Shown: positions 9,436 to 18,139 of the stretch, in pieces
Numbering within the stretch: the stretch's first letter is position 1
Layout of the letters: each line of letters starts with the position of its first letter
NCBI RefSeq assembly: GCF_036322805.1
Contig: NZ_AP027272.1
Span: 3,224,001-3,288,000 of the forward strand
DNA length: 64,000 nucleotides
Direction: 5' to 3'
From: Planctobacterium marinum
Lineage (GTDB): Bacteria; Pseudomonadota; Gammaproteobacteria; Enterobacterales; Alteromonadaceae
Translations under genes and position numbers: made by a program
Notes under the pieces: generated by a model
Databases searched by the model: none
What the model was told of the DNA's origin: nothing
The model's input: only the letters and a program-made list of their open reading frames with translations

Positions 9436-10473
9436 TCAGGATGAGTATTCCACTAACGAAAACTCTGTGCCCTGCGGCGCATCAACGTAGATATGGCATT
9501 GTCCCCAATCCTCTGGGATGGCAAAGCCTTGTTTTTCAAAGTTGCTATAGGTGGAGCGTTTGTTTTTGCAGCGTATTTCAATGCGCTCAAAAGCGTTCCC
9601 CTCGCTCACCAAATCAAATTTATTGAGTAATAATTGATGATACCAGGCTTTGTGTGAATGTATTTTTCCTTTGACCACCAAATATTGATTATTCTCAATA
9701 TATTGCTGAAGTTTATTCTGCATCTCTTTGATGGGTGCCAACCCCGACGCATCGGCATCCACAACTTCGTTGATCTTAGCAATTAATTCCAATGCCTCAG
9801 ATAACTTATTTTGCTCTATTTTTAGCATTAGTAAACGACCTGACAAACTCAAATAAGACTCTTCACCAAGAAACTTATAGCCGTTGTTGGCGATAGTCTC
9901 TAATTCTCGGGTCATTTGAGGGACGTCTTGTTTAGCACTGAAATAGGTTGCAGAAACCACAGCGGCATGGACAGATTCAGAAAAATTGTGATGGGACTCT
10001 TCTTTAAACTCAGTATAGAGGTCATCTGCCAGCTCTATATCGCCTTCGATAACAGCATTGCGCAACTTTTTGTACTTTTTCAAGAATTGACGCGTAACCC
10101 CTTTTTCCTGTTCTCCCAATCTGAAATCTAATTGAACCTTAGAATTACACTGTTCTACAGGTTTGCCGTCTACCATTGCGGGGCTGTATTTCCAGTCTTT
10201 AACCGCCTTAAGTGCCGCTTTCTCGAAACGTTCAACACCAGAGGAGTCGTGCACTATGGGGTCAATAACATTACCTTGCTCATCGATAACAAAGCTCAAT
10301 CGTACCCAGCCCTCCTGACCTTTTTTTGCGGCTAAACGCGGGTATTTTGGCGGTTTTCGCTCCAAGGGTTCTGCGCTGATAAGGGTTTCCAGTGAGACAG
10401 AGAGATTGTCTGCTGCTTGTGCAAAGGGGGCTATTACCAAAGACAAGAGAAGAATTATAAGTCCGTTTTTCAT
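9436..10473 (-). CDS. periplasmic protein with N-terminal TonB C-terminal-like domain
   Basis: 345 residues with a cleavable signal peptide (MKNGLIILLLSLVIAPFAQA). A TonB C-terminal-type domain follows at about 33-115: PPKYPRLAAKKGQEGWVRLSFVIDEQGNVIDPIV and FEKAALKAVKDWKYSPAMVDGKPV. Unlike TonB it has no transmembrane anchor followed by a proline-rich linker; the domain comes first and about 220 residues of mostly helical, unrecognised sequence follow. It is therefore not a normal ExbBD-driven energy transducer. It stands alone on the minus strand between the TRAP operon and rluB. Function unknown. Confidence 0.75.
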   Translation of the reverse strand: MKNGLIILLLSLVIAPFAQAADNLSVSLETLISAEPLERKPPKYPRLAAKKGQEGWVRLSFVIDEQGNVIDPIVHDSSGVERFEKAALKAVKDWKYSPAMVDGKPVEQCNSKVQLDFRLGEQEKGVTRQFLKKYKKLRNAVIEGDIELADDLYTEFKEESHHNFSESVHAAVVSATYFSAKQDVPQMTRELETIANNGYKFLGEESYLSLSGRLLMLKIEQNKLSEALELIAKINEVVDADASGLAPIKEMQNKLQQYIENNQYLVVKGKIHSHKAWYHQLLLNKFDLVSEGNAFERIEIRCKNKRSTYSNFEKQGFAIPEDWGQCHIYVDAPQGTEFSLVEYSS

Positions 10474-10529
10474 ATTAATCCTTTTTAAATCACCGACGGC
10501 TTAGATGCCGGGGAATGCCGTGAGAGGTA

Positions 10530-10556
10530 ATAAATTACCCGGCACAAGGCCGGGAT
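10530..10556 (-). terminator. possible terminator after rluB
   Basis: Inverted repeat CCCGGC (10538-10543) and GCCGGG (10549-10554) with a 5-base loop. On the minus strand it is followed by TAATTTATTA, a weak T-tract, placing it just after rluB. Confidence 0.4.
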
Positions 10557-10561
10557 GTCAA

Positions 10562-11422
10562 TTATTTAGCGGGCTTTTTCTTGGTATTGCGGGCTTTGTG
10601 TTTTTGAATAGAGCGGCGCATACGCGATAAGCGCACGTGATCCAGTTTGCCCTGCTCTTTTTTGATTTTGGTTTCTGTTTCCGGAGGTAATTGTACCGTT
10701 GAGCGTAGCTGATTAATTTCCTTCAGTTCCAGCTCTACCCAGGCGCCTTGTGGCAGTCGCTTGTTGAGTTCAACACTGCCATATCGGGTGCGCATTAGTC
10801 GGCTCACTTGTACCTCCTGAGATTCCCACATTCTGCGAACTTCGCGATTACGCCCCTCAGCGATAGTAACGGAAAACCACTGATTCAGTCCGGTGTCTTC
10901 CCCTTTACGGCGCTTTACATCAATAAATTTGGCTTCGCCGTCTTCTAACATCACGCCTTTTTTCAGTCGCCTGATCATGGCGTCGTCAACGTCACCAAAT
11001 ACGCGCACCGCGTATTCCCGCTCTACTACATGGCGTGGATGCATCAATCGATTAGCCAGCTCACCGTCGTTGGTAAACAACAACAAGCCACTGGTATTGA
11101 TATCTAATCGCCCTATAGAAATCCAACGGCCGTGCTTAATGTTGGGCAGGCGTTCGAATACCGTGGTGCGTCCTTCCGGATCTTTACGACTACAGATTTC
11201 GCCTTCGGGTTTGTTGTACATAATCACCCGGCAAAACGTTTCTGCAGGGTTTTGTCGCAATGGCTCGCCGTCCACGCGAATATCGTCTGAGGTCTCTACC
11301 CGCGCACCTAAGGTGGCAATACTGCCATTTACCGAGATCCTGCCGGCTTCTATCCAACGTTCCATTTCCCGACGGGAACCGATACCGGCGTTGGCCAGTA
11401 CTTTTTGTAATTTTTCACTCAT
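10562..11422 (-). CDS. rluB: 23S rRNA pseudouridine(2605) synthase RluB
   Basis: RNA-modifying enzyme that converts U2605 of 23S rRNA to pseudouridine. An S4 RNA-binding domain lies at about 3-48 (LQKVLANAGIGSRREMERWIEAGRISVNG). The RsuA/RluB-type catalytic motif GRLDINTSGLLLFTNDG (catalytic D107) and the EGRNREVRRMWES segment follow. The C-terminal tail is rich in Lys/Arg, as in RluB. The gene is downstream of scpB, the conserved neighbourhood of rluB in gammaproteobacteria, which favours RluB over RluE or RluF. 286 residues. Confidence 0.93.
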   Translation of the reverse strand: MSEKLQKVLANAGIGSRREMERWIEAGRISVNGSIATLGARVETSDDIRVDGEPLRQNPAETFCRVIMYNKPEGEICSRKDPEGRTTVFERLPNIKHGRWISIGRLDINTSGLLLFTNDGELANRLMHPRHVVEREYAVRVFGDVDDAMIRRLKKGVMLEDGEAKFIDVKRRKGEDTGLNQWFSVTIAEGRNREVRRMWESQEVQVSRLMRTRYGSVELNKRLPQGAWVELELKEINQLRSTVQLPPETETKIKKEQGKLDHVRLSRMRRSIQKHKARNTKKKPAK

Positions 11423-11464
11423 GCTTTGTTATTTCTCAATAATAATATGTTTTCAATGAAACAC

Positions 11465-12064
11465 TCAGGCTTCTTCTTTAACGGGTTCGTCAGGAAAAAG
11501 TGCTTGTGTGTCTTGTTTGCTTTGCTCTTCAAACAGCGCCACTGATGGCAACTCTGCCAAGGTTTTTAAGCCAAAATAATCTAAAAACTCGCTGGTTGTC
11601 GCGTACAGGGCTGGTCTTCCCGGCACCTCTTTATGACCAACGGATTTAATCCAGTCCCGCTCCATCAGGGTTTTAATAATATTAGAGCTAACGCTTACAC
11701 CGCGCACCTGCTCTATTTCACCACGGGTAATGGGTTGTCGATAGGCAATTAAACTCAACGTTTCTAACAGGGCTCTGGAATAACGCGGCACCTGCTCTTG
11801 CCACAAGCGCCCCACCCAAGGGTTCAAACTGGCGTCCGATTGAAAACGAAAACCCGAGGCCACTTTTACCAGGCGAATGCCCCTGTCGGCATAGTCTTTT
11901 TCAATCTCGTTGAGTAACTGAGTCAGATACTTTTTAGATAACTCAAATTCCGCCAGAATCGACTCTTGCAATAGCTCATGGGTTACTGGCTTATCCGCCA
12001 CAAAAATAGCCGCTTCAATAATTTGTTTCAGTTGCGCTTTTTTAACTTTTGCCACGATGCCCAA
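11465..12064 (-). CDS. scpB: SMC-Scp complex subunit ScpB
   Basis: Winged-helix subunit that pairs with ScpA and an SMC ATPase in chromosome condensation and segregation. Family motifs include IIEAAIFVADKPVT at the N-terminus and LETLSLIAYRQPITRGEIEQVRGVSVSSNIIKTLMERDWIKSVGHKEVPGRPALYATTSEFLDYFGL. 199 residues. It follows scpA on the minus strand with a 72-base gap. No smc gene is present in the window. Confidence 0.95.
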   Translation of the reverse strand: MGIVAKVKKAQLKQIIEAAIFVADKPVTHELLQESILAEFELSKKYLTQLLNEIEKDYADRGIRLVKVASGFRFQSDASLNPWVGRLWQEQVPRYSRALLETLSLIAYRQPITRGEIEQVRGVSVSSNIIKTLMERDWIKSVGHKEVPGRPALYATTSEFLDYFGLKTLAELPSVALFEEQSKQDTQALFPDEPVKEEA

Positions 12065-12136
12065 TCACCAAATTAAAGACCTATCAGAGCACTCCCAACG
12101 GAAGTTAGCGGCAATTTAGCCATTGCAAAATAGTCG

Positions 12137-13018
12137 CTAACCGTCGGAGTACTCATCATCATTGTACAGTTTAACATGGATAAGCCCATAAGGTTCCTGT
12201 TGTTGCACCATCAACATCTTTTCTTTTACTAGTTCCAGAATAGCCAGAAATGTCACCACTACCCCTGCCTTACCTTCGTCTTTACTAAAAAAGGCTTCAA
12301 AGCCAGTGTAGCTGTGCTCTGTTACCATATCCAGAATCTGGCTCATACGCTCTCTGGTTGATAGCGCCTCTCGCTCTATTTGATGGTGTTCAAAAGCAGC
12401 GGCCCTTTGCAGCGCCGATTGAAAACTGAATACCAGTTCCTGCAGACTGATATCTGGTAGAACTTTAAGGGGTTCACAGGCTTCATCGATATCCGCTTTA
12501 GCTCGTCGAAAGTCTCGCTCCATGCGCGGAATACCATCCAACTCTTGCGCCGCTTTTTTGATGATTTCGTATTCTCGCAGCCGGCGCACAAGTTCAGCAC
12601 GGGGATCTTCTTCTTCGTCATCTTCGTTGATGATTTTCGGTAATAATAAGCGACTTTTAATTTCTGCCAGTATCGCTGCCATCACCAGATACTCCGCGGC
12701 CAATTCTAGCTTGATATCTTTCATCACCTCCACGTACTCCATGTACTGCTGGGTGATCTGCAAAATGGGTAAATTAACCACGTCAAAGCGCTGTTTACGA
12801 ATGAGATATAACAGTAAATCCAATGGTCCTTCAAACGCTTCCAGAATCACTTCCAGGGCGTCGGGCGGAATATACAAATCCTCAGGCTTGTCCATCAAGG
12901 CTTCGCCATTGATGAAGGCCAGCGGTAAAGACTGTTGCTGAGTGATTTGTTCAGCCGACATCTGCTCTTGCGGGTCAGTTGCCAACTGTTTAGTGTCGTG
13001 CGGAATTTCTTCGCTCAA
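12137..13018 (-). CDS. scpA: segregation and condensation protein ScpA
   Basis: Kleisin subunit of the SMC-ScpAB complex. The typical core starts with EVILEAFEGPLDLLLYLIRKQRFDVVNLPILQITQQYMEYV and continues EYLVMAAILAEIKSRLLLP; the C-terminal winged helix contains VVTFLAILELVKEKM. A 45-residue acidic/Gln-rich N-terminal extension precedes the core. The longest reading starts with TTG at 13016-13018, one base after the yciO stop codon; an ATG at codon 20 is an alternative. Part of the rnm-yciO-scpA-scpB-rluB cluster. Confidence 0.94.
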   Translation of the reverse strand: MSEEIPHDTKQLATDPQEQMSAEQITQQQSLPLAFINGEALMDKPEDLYIPPDALEVILEAFEGPLDLLLYLIRKQRFDVVNLPILQITQQYMEYVEVMKDIKLELAAEYLVMAAILAEIKSRLLLPKIINEDDEEEDPRAELVRRLREYEIIKKAAQELDGIPRMERDFRRAKADIDEACEPLKVLPDISLQELVFSFQSALQRAAAFEHHQIEREALSTRERMSQILDMVTEHSYTGFEAFFSKDEGKAGVVVTFLAILELVKEKMLMVQQQEPYGLIHVKLYNDDEYSDG

Positions 13019-13019
13019 C

Positions 13020-13643
13020 TCAGAATCCCAGTGGTTCGAGGGGGCCGCTGCCTTCGCGAATTAATTCAATGTTGCCATCAGACATATCCACGACAGTAGT
13101 GGGCTGCTCACCGAGATAACCACCGTGAATAATCAAACCCACTTGCTTCTCCAGCTTGTCGCGTATTTCGTCGGGATCAAACTCAGCCATCTGGCTCCCC
13201 GGCAAAATAAGAGTGGTAGACATTAAAGGTTCGCCTAACTCTTCCAGAATAGCCAAGGCAATGGCATTGTCAGGCACCCGGATCCCAATGGTCTTTTTCT
13301 TGGGATTCATTACCCGATTAGGTACATCTTTGGTGGCTTTCAGAATAAAAGTATAGGGCCCAGGGGTATTGTTTTTAATAATGCGAAAAGCATCGTTGTC
13401 GACTCTTGCGTACAACGACAGTTCCGACATATCACGACACATCAGGGTAAAATTGTGATTTTTGCCAATCTGTCTAATTCGGCAAATTTGCTCCAGTGCG
13501 TTTTTATTGTCGAGACTGCAACCCATCGAGTAACCGGAGTCGGTGGGATAGACAATCACCTCACCATTTTTTATCAGTTCGCAGGCCTGACGCACCAAGC
13601 GCGCCTGAGGGTTATCAGGATGGATATAGAAAAATTGGCTCAT
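13020..13643 (-). CDS. yciO: YciO-type threonylcarbamoyl-AMP synthase family protein
   Basis: Member of the Sua5/YrdC/YciO fold family, whose characterised members make threonylcarbamoyl-AMP for tRNA t6A. The N-terminus FYIHPDNPQARLVRQACELIKNGEVIVYPTDSGYSMGCSL is distinctive for YciO, and KKTIGIRVPDN is the nucleotide-binding region. 207 residues. The physiological role of YciO is less certain than that of TsaC. The start codon overlaps the rnm stop (ATGA, 13640-13643), so the two are coupled. Confidence 0.92.
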   Translation of the reverse strand: MSQFFYIHPDNPQARLVRQACELIKNGEVIVYPTDSGYSMGCSLDNKNALEQICRIRQIGKNHNFTLMCRDMSELSLYARVDNDAFRIIKNNTPGPYTFILKATKDVPNRVMNPKKKTIGIRVPDNAIALAILEELGEPLMSTTLILPGSQMAEFDPDEIRDKLEKQVGLIIHGGYLGEQPTTVVDMSDGNIELIREGSGPLEPLGF

Positions 13644-14566
13644 GATAATGACTCTTTATTCTTGTGGTTTTCGTCTGTGGCAATAACGTCTTGGTTATTA
13701 ATTTCCTGGGGATTTACTGCGTATTCCTGACCGATACTCTGCCAGTCATGCCAAATTGGCGTTAAATGTTCGGGAATATTTAAGTGACGTCCCAATTCTG
13801 TCCAGCGGCCAGGTGCGTGAAAATCCGAACCGGCAGACGCTTCTAACTGGTATTCCTGTGCATAGGTTGCCATCTGGCGCTGACGATCTGGGGCCAAGTG
13901 AGGATGACACACTTCCATACCATCACCGCCCGCTTGTTTAAAATAAACAATGAGTTTTCTCAGCCACTTAGCACTGAGATCATAATGTCCGGGGTGAGCC
14001 AACACCGCTTTGCCTTTAGCATCGTGGATCCACTGAATAGCTTCATCAATCGTGATCCATTTGGGCGCTACATGAGCCCGTTTACCTTTACCCAGATACT
14101 TTCTAAAGGCTCCATCAAAATTATGTACGTAGCCCTTTTCCACCATAACTCGGGCAAAATGGGCTCGGGTGATCTGGCCTTTACCCGCGTACCTGGCAGC
14201 ACTTTCGTAGACATCATCAAGACCGCACTTTGCCAGCTTTTCCGCGATAATTAATGCGCGTTCCTGCCTGGCTGCAGCTTGCTGCGCCAACCTTTCCTGA
14301 AAAAGCGCATCTTCGCGGTCAATGTTTAAGCCCAGAATGTGAATATCAAATCCATGCCAACTGGTAGACAACTCAATGCCCGGAATAATACTTAGATGGC
14401 GCTTTTGTGTGTTTTGAAAAGCAAGTGCTTCGTCAATGGCGGCGACAGTATCGTGATCGGTAATGGCTAATGCATCCAGCTGCATGTTGTGAGCGCGCAG
14501 TATCAGCTCTTGCGGGCTCAGATGCCCATCGGAATAATGGGTATGGCTATGTAAATCAATTTTCAT
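13640..14566 (-). CDS. rnm: PHP-domain 5'-3' exoribonuclease (RNase AM, YciV)
   Basis: The PHP-fold metal ligands are readable: DLHSHTHYSDG at the start, ITDHDTV, the glutamate in IPGIELST, HPGHYD and SAGSDFHAPG. YciV/RNase AM of E. coli trims 5' ends of rRNA precursors and removes 3',5'-bisphosphate nucleotides. The gene is first of the minus-strand cluster rnm-yciO-scpA-scpB-rluB and is divergent from the trp operon, as in E. coli. 308 residues. Confidence 0.92.
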   Translation of the reverse strand: MKIDLHSHTHYSDGHLSPQELILRAHNMQLDALAITDHDTVAAIDEALAFQNTQKRHLSIIPGIELSTSWHGFDIHILGLNIDREDALFQERLAQQAAARQERALIIAEKLAKCGLDDVYESAARYAGKGQITRAHFARVMVEKGYVHNFDGAFRKYLGKGKRAHVAPKWITIDEAIQWIHDAKGKAVLAHPGHYDLSAKWLRKLIVYFKQAGGDGMEVCHPHLAPDRQRQMATYAQEYQLEASAGSDFHAPGRWTELGRHLNIPEHLTPIWHDWQSIGQEYAVNPQEINNQDVIATDENHKNKESLS

Positions 14567-14713
14567 ACAGCTTATCTGTTGCGGAAATGACAGTTCGACA
14601 GCAATGAAGGCAATCTTTGAATAGTCTTAAATTCCTGCTTGACATAAATCCAGTTTTGTTTTCTTCTATACATAATAAACGTTATCCAATAACTAGAACA
14701 GAATTTAATCTCA

Positions 14714-14776
14714 ATGCAACATACAATTATTAACACAATTTGGTGGTGGCACGTCCTGACTAATCGCGGGTTGTGA
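14714..14776 (+). CDS. trpL: trp operon leader peptide
   Basis: A 20-codon ORF with three consecutive tryptophan codons (codons 10-12, TGG TGG TGG at 14741-14749) that ends in TGA at 14774-14776, just before a strong terminator and trpE. This is the classical arrangement for ribosome-mediated attenuation: stalling at the Trp codons when charged tRNA-Trp is scarce favours the antiterminator. The ribosome-binding site is weak by eye. The leader extends into the GCGGGTT arm that can pair with the terminator's left arm. Confidence 0.9.
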   Translation: MQHTIINTIWWWHVLTNRGL

Positions 14777-14837
14777 CCTTTTTGCATTGCTAAAATTTGT
14801 AAAAAACCCGCTCAAGAAGCGGGTTTTTTAGTTTTTA
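14741..14837 (+). promoter_or_regulatory. trp attenuator (alternative hairpins and terminator)
   Basis: The terminator is a 12-bp perfect stem, AAAAAACCCGCT (14801-14812) with AGCGGGTTTTTT (14818-14829), loop CAAGA. GCGGGTT at 14766-14772 is complementary to AACCCGC at 14805-14811 and can form the competing antiterminator. GTGACC (14773-14778) can pair back onto the Trp-codon region (GGT and CAC between 14745 and 14752), giving the protector hairpin. Thus the usual 1:2, 2:3, 3:4 logic is present. Confidence 0.88.
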
Positions 14838-14862
14838 TTCCGGGAAATTTACAGAGAACAAC

Positions 14863-16467
14863 ATGAGTCTGGCAGAACTAAGCGAACAACCAGGAAAGGT
14901 TGCCACAATAGAAACCGAGTGTCCTTACATTGAGGATCCGCTCACGACATTCAAACGATTGTGCCACCAAAAAACCAATGCGATGTTGCTGGAGTCAGCA
15001 GAAATCGACAGTAAAAACAGTACCAATAGTTTATTACTTGTAGATGCAGCCTTAAAACTTGTGTGTCGTGGTCACAAAGTGGCTGTTAGTGCATTGAGCG
15101 ACAACGGCCTGCCTGTGTTGCAGTTTTTAGCACAGCAATTAACGAGGCTACCGGACGCTGTTATTGAACAGCAAGAGCAATCGCTAGCAGTGACCTTTAC
15201 CGCAGCCGATGAATTTTTAGATGAAGACGCACGGCTAAAGTCAGCCTCGGTTTTTGATGTATTGCGTATATTGCAATCTGATTTGGTGGCGCTGAGCAAC
15301 CACCCCATGGCGATATTTGTTGGTGGTACTTTTGCCTATGACTTGCTGGCCACCTTTGAAACATTGCCGCAAGTAGCCGAAGGTGACAACGATTGCCCCG
15401 ATTATGTGTTTTACCTGGCGGAAACCTTGATCACCATTGATCATCAACAAAAAAGCTCTCGTATGCTGGGCAGCGTTTTTAGTGGCGAGCAGGTAGCACA
15501 ATCTTATTTTCAGTTAAGTCAGCGCATTGAGTTTTTAAAGCAACAATTACAAACCAATGTCGAAGACATCGCAGCAGCGACGATACCGGGTAATATCTCG
15601 GACGAACTTAAGGTTAATCAAAGCGATGCCCAATACTGCCAGCACGTTTTGGATTTAAAAGAAAATATACTGGCCGGGGATATTTTTCAGGTGGTGCCTT
15701 CACGTACTTTTTCCCTGCCCTGTCCATCCACTTATAACGCCTACCACGAACTGAAAAACAGCAATCCCAGTCCTTATATGTTTTACATCCAGGACAGTGA
15801 TTTTGTGATTTTTGGCGCCAGTCCGGAATCCGCCCTGAAATATCAAAAAGACAGCAATGTTGTAGAAGTGTATCCCATTGCGGGCACCCGACCTCGTGGT
15901 AAACGCCAGGATGGTAGTATCGATCATGACCTCGATAGCCGTATTGAATTAACATTGCGGGAAGACGATAAAGAAAAGTCGGAACACCTGATGCTGGTAG
16001 ATTTGGCCCGCAATGATATTGCCCGTGTATCCATTCCCGGAACTCGGCACGTAAAAGACTTATTAAAAGTAGACCGGTACTCCCATGTTATGCACCTGGT
16101 GTCCCGTGTGGTGGGACAACTGCGGGAAGACCTGGACAGTTTGCACGCCTATCAGGCCTGTATGAATATGGGCACCTTGGTGGGGGCTCCCAAAGTGAAG
16201 GCCGCGACCCTCATCCGTGAAGTAGAGCAACATCGTCGCGGCAGTTACGGCGGCGCTGTGGGTTACATTAATGGCCATGGTGATATGGACACCTGCATTG
16301 TGATCCGATCGGCATTTGTGAAAAACGGCATGGCTTATGTTCAGGCGGGCGCGGGGGTGGTTTACGATTCAGATCCACAATCAGAAGCCGACGAAACCAG
16401 AGGCAAAGCACAAGCGGTGATCAGTGCTATTCAGCAAGCCAATCGCAAATCAACACAGGAGGCTTGA
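14863..16467 (+). CDS. trpE: anthranilate synthase component I
   Basis: Makes anthranilate from chorismate and ammonia supplied by TrpG, the first step of tryptophan synthesis. 534 residues. The feedback-inhibition motif LLES is at 42-45 (NAMLLESAEID). The chorismate-binding core includes ENILAGDIFQVVPSRTF, IAGTRPRGKRQDG, LMLVDLARNDIARVS, MNMGTLVGAPKVKAATLI and YGGAVGYINGHGDMDTCIVIRSA. Presence of LLES predicts normal inhibition by tryptophan. First structural gene after the attenuator; trpG starts 4 bases after its stop. Confidence 0.98.
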   Translation: MSLAELSEQPGKVATIETECPYIEDPLTTFKRLCHQKTNAMLLESAEIDSKNSTNSLLLVDAALKLVCRGHKVAVSALSDNGLPVLQFLAQQLTRLPDAVIEQQEQSLAVTFTAADEFLDEDARLKSASVFDVLRILQSDLVALSNHPMAIFVGGTFAYDLLATFETLPQVAEGDNDCPDYVFYLAETLITIDHQQKSSRMLGSVFSGEQVAQSYFQLSQRIEFLKQQLQTNVEDIAAATIPGNISDELKVNQSDAQYCQHVLDLKENILAGDIFQVVPSRTFSLPCPSTYNAYHELKNSNPSPYMFYIQDSDFVIFGASPESALKYQKDSNVVEVYPIAGTRPRGKRQDGSIDHDLDSRIELTLREDDKEKSEHLMLVDLARNDIARVSIPGTRHVKDLLKVDRYSHVMHLVSRVVGQLREDLDSLHAYQACMNMGTLVGAPKVKAATLIREVEQHRRGSYGGAVGYINGHGDMDTCIVIRSAFVKNGMAYVQAGAGVVYDSDPQSEADETRGKAQAVISAIQQANRKSTQEA

Positions 16468-16471
16468 GGAC

Positions 16472-17083
16472 ATGTCCAATGTGGTGTTATTAGACAATTT
16501 TGATTCATTCACCTACAACCTGGTGGACGAACTGCGGGCTGCAGGCATGTCGCTGACCATCTTTCGCAACAATGTGCCCGCCCAGCACGTAGTAAACAAA
16601 ATGCAGGAACTGGGTGAAGACACGCTATTATTGTTATCTCCCGGCCCCGGTGATCCTGCCAGTGCAGGCTGCATGTTGGAACTAATATCATTGGTTCAGG
16701 GTCGTTATCCGGTGCTGGGCATTTGCCTTGGTCACCAGGCGATTGTGCAACATTACGGTGGTGAGATTGTGCGAGCACCGCAAGTATTGCACGGCAAATC
16801 GTCATTGATTAATCACTGTGGCGACAAAATGTTTGCTGACTTACCCAATCCCTTCCCGGTGGCGCGTTATCATTCCCTCGTAGCCGCAGACATGCCTGGC
16901 AATTTGCAATGTATTGCTCGCTACGAGCCAGAAGATGGACACAGCATCATCATGGCGGTATGGCATGCCACAGATAACATGCTGGGGATGCAGTTCCACC
17001 CGGAATCCATTTTAACTTCACAGGGTAGCCAATTACTAAAACAGAGCATTGCCTACCTGACCAATAAGCAAAGCGGAGTATAA
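16472..17083 (+). CDS. trpG: anthranilate synthase component II (glutamine amidotransferase)
   Basis: Class I glutamine amidotransferase that supplies ammonia to TrpE. The catalytic triad is visible: Cys85 in GICLGHQ, His176 and Glu178 in FHPES. The start is ATG 16472 ([16 protein letters not shown]), preceded by GAGGA; a longer reading would overlap trpE. 203 residues. TrpG is separate from TrpD here, unlike the TrpGD fusion of E. coli. Confidence 0.97.
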   Translation: MSNVVLLDNFDSFTYNLVDELRAAGMSLTIFRNNVPAQHVVNKMQELGEDTLLLLSPGPGDPASAGCMLELISLVQGRYPVLGICLGHQAIVQHYGGEIVRAPQVLHGKSSLINHCGDKMFADLPNPFPVARYHSLVAADMPGNLQCIARYEPEDGHSIIMAVWHATDNMLGMQFHPESILTSQGSQLLKQSIAYLTNKQSGV

Positions 17084-17085
17084 CC

Positions 17086-18129
17086 ATGGCCGATATTCAC
17101 GCCCTTCTGGAAAAAATATACGCTCAACAAGATTTGAGCCAAAGAGAAACTCAGTGTTTTTTCAACATGGTTATGCAAGGTGAGTTGGATGATATCGTAT
17201 TATCTTCCATGCTTACCGGTTTGAAAATAAAAGGCGAAACCCCAGAAGAAATCGCTGGTGCCGCCAGTGCCATGATAGAAAATGCAGCGCCGATAGAACG
17301 TCCGGATTACATGTTTGCTGATATTGTTGGCACCGGTGGTGATGGCCACAATACCATTAATATTTCCTCAGCTTCAGCCATTGTGGCTGCCAGCTGCGGT
17401 TTACCCGTAGCCAAGCACGGTAACCGTAGCGTTTCCAGTAAATCTGGCTCAGCTGATCTGTTCCGGGAATTTGGCATGGACCTCACCATGACACCACAAA
17501 CCGCCAGAGCTTGCCTGGATGAAAGTGGACTGTGTTTTTTATTCGCCCCCAATTACCACGCAGGTGTGCGCCACGCCATGAATGTGCGCACTACCTTAAA
17601 AACTCGCACCCTGTTTAATTTATTAGGGCCACTAGCTAATCCAGCCAAACCCAGCCACATCATGATTGGCGTATATAGTCCTGATTTGATCTCAGCTTAT
17701 GCGGAGACACTACAACTACTGGGTTATCAAAATGCCATGGTGGTGCACGGTGCTGGACTGGATGAAATTGCCTTACACGGTGTCAGCCAGGTGGCGGAAG
17801 TGCACGGTGATGAAATCAGTTACAGTGAACTATCGGCCAAGGATTTTGATCTAGAAAGCTATCCACTGGAGGCTATCAAAGGCGGTGAGCCGGAAGAGAA
17901 TAAAGCCTTGATTGAGGCTGTATTGCAGGGCAAAGGGCAGCCAGCCCACATGGCTGCAGTGGCCGCCAACACGGGGGCCTTGTTAAAGCTTGCCGGTTTA
18001 GCAGACAGTTTCGCCGAAGGCGCTCATAAGGCAATGCAAAGCATGCAATCTGGCAGTCCTTTGCAAACCATCCATAAAGCGGCCCAAATTAGTCAAAATA
18101 ATCAAATCCAACAGGATACGGTGGAGTAA
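17086..18129 (+). CDS. trpD: anthranilate phosphoribosyltransferase
   Basis: Transfers phosphoribosyl from PRPP to anthranilate. The PRPP-binding glycine loop [10 protein letters not shown] is at 81-90 and the anthranilate-binding [15 protein letters not shown] follows at about 109-123. Other family segments are [22 protein letters not shown] and [11 protein letters not shown]. 347 residues, free-standing. It begins 2 bases after the trpG stop. Confidence 0.98.
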   Translation: MADIHALLEKIYAQQDLSQRETQCFFNMVMQGELDDIVLSSMLTGLKIKGETPEEIAGAASAMIENAAPIERPDYMFADIVGTGGDGHNTINISSASAIVAASCGLPVAKHGNRSVSSKSGSADLFREFGMDLTMTPQTARACLDESGLCFLFAPNYHAGVRHAMNVRTTLKTRTLFNLLGPLANPAKPSHIMIGVYSPDLISAYAETLQLLGYQNAMVVHGAGLDEIALHGVSQVAEVHGDEISYSELSAKDFDLESYPLEAIKGGEPEENKALIEAVLQGKGQPAHMAAVAANTGALLKLAGLADSFAEGAHKAMQSMQSGSPLQTIHKAAQISQNNQIQQDTVE

Positions 18130-18139
18130 GCCCAAAAAC

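Noticed and set aside
14639-14700. TrpR operator and TTGACA promoter upstream of trpL
   Set aside because: TTGACA at 14639 is 22 bases from the nearest -10-like TATACA, and AACTAGAAC at about 14690 is only a half-site without its inverted partner.
14572-14787. 71-residue reading frame on the minus strand upstream of rnm
   Set aside because: It lies antisense over the trp leader peptide and its promoter region, has no good ribosome-binding site and no recognisable content.
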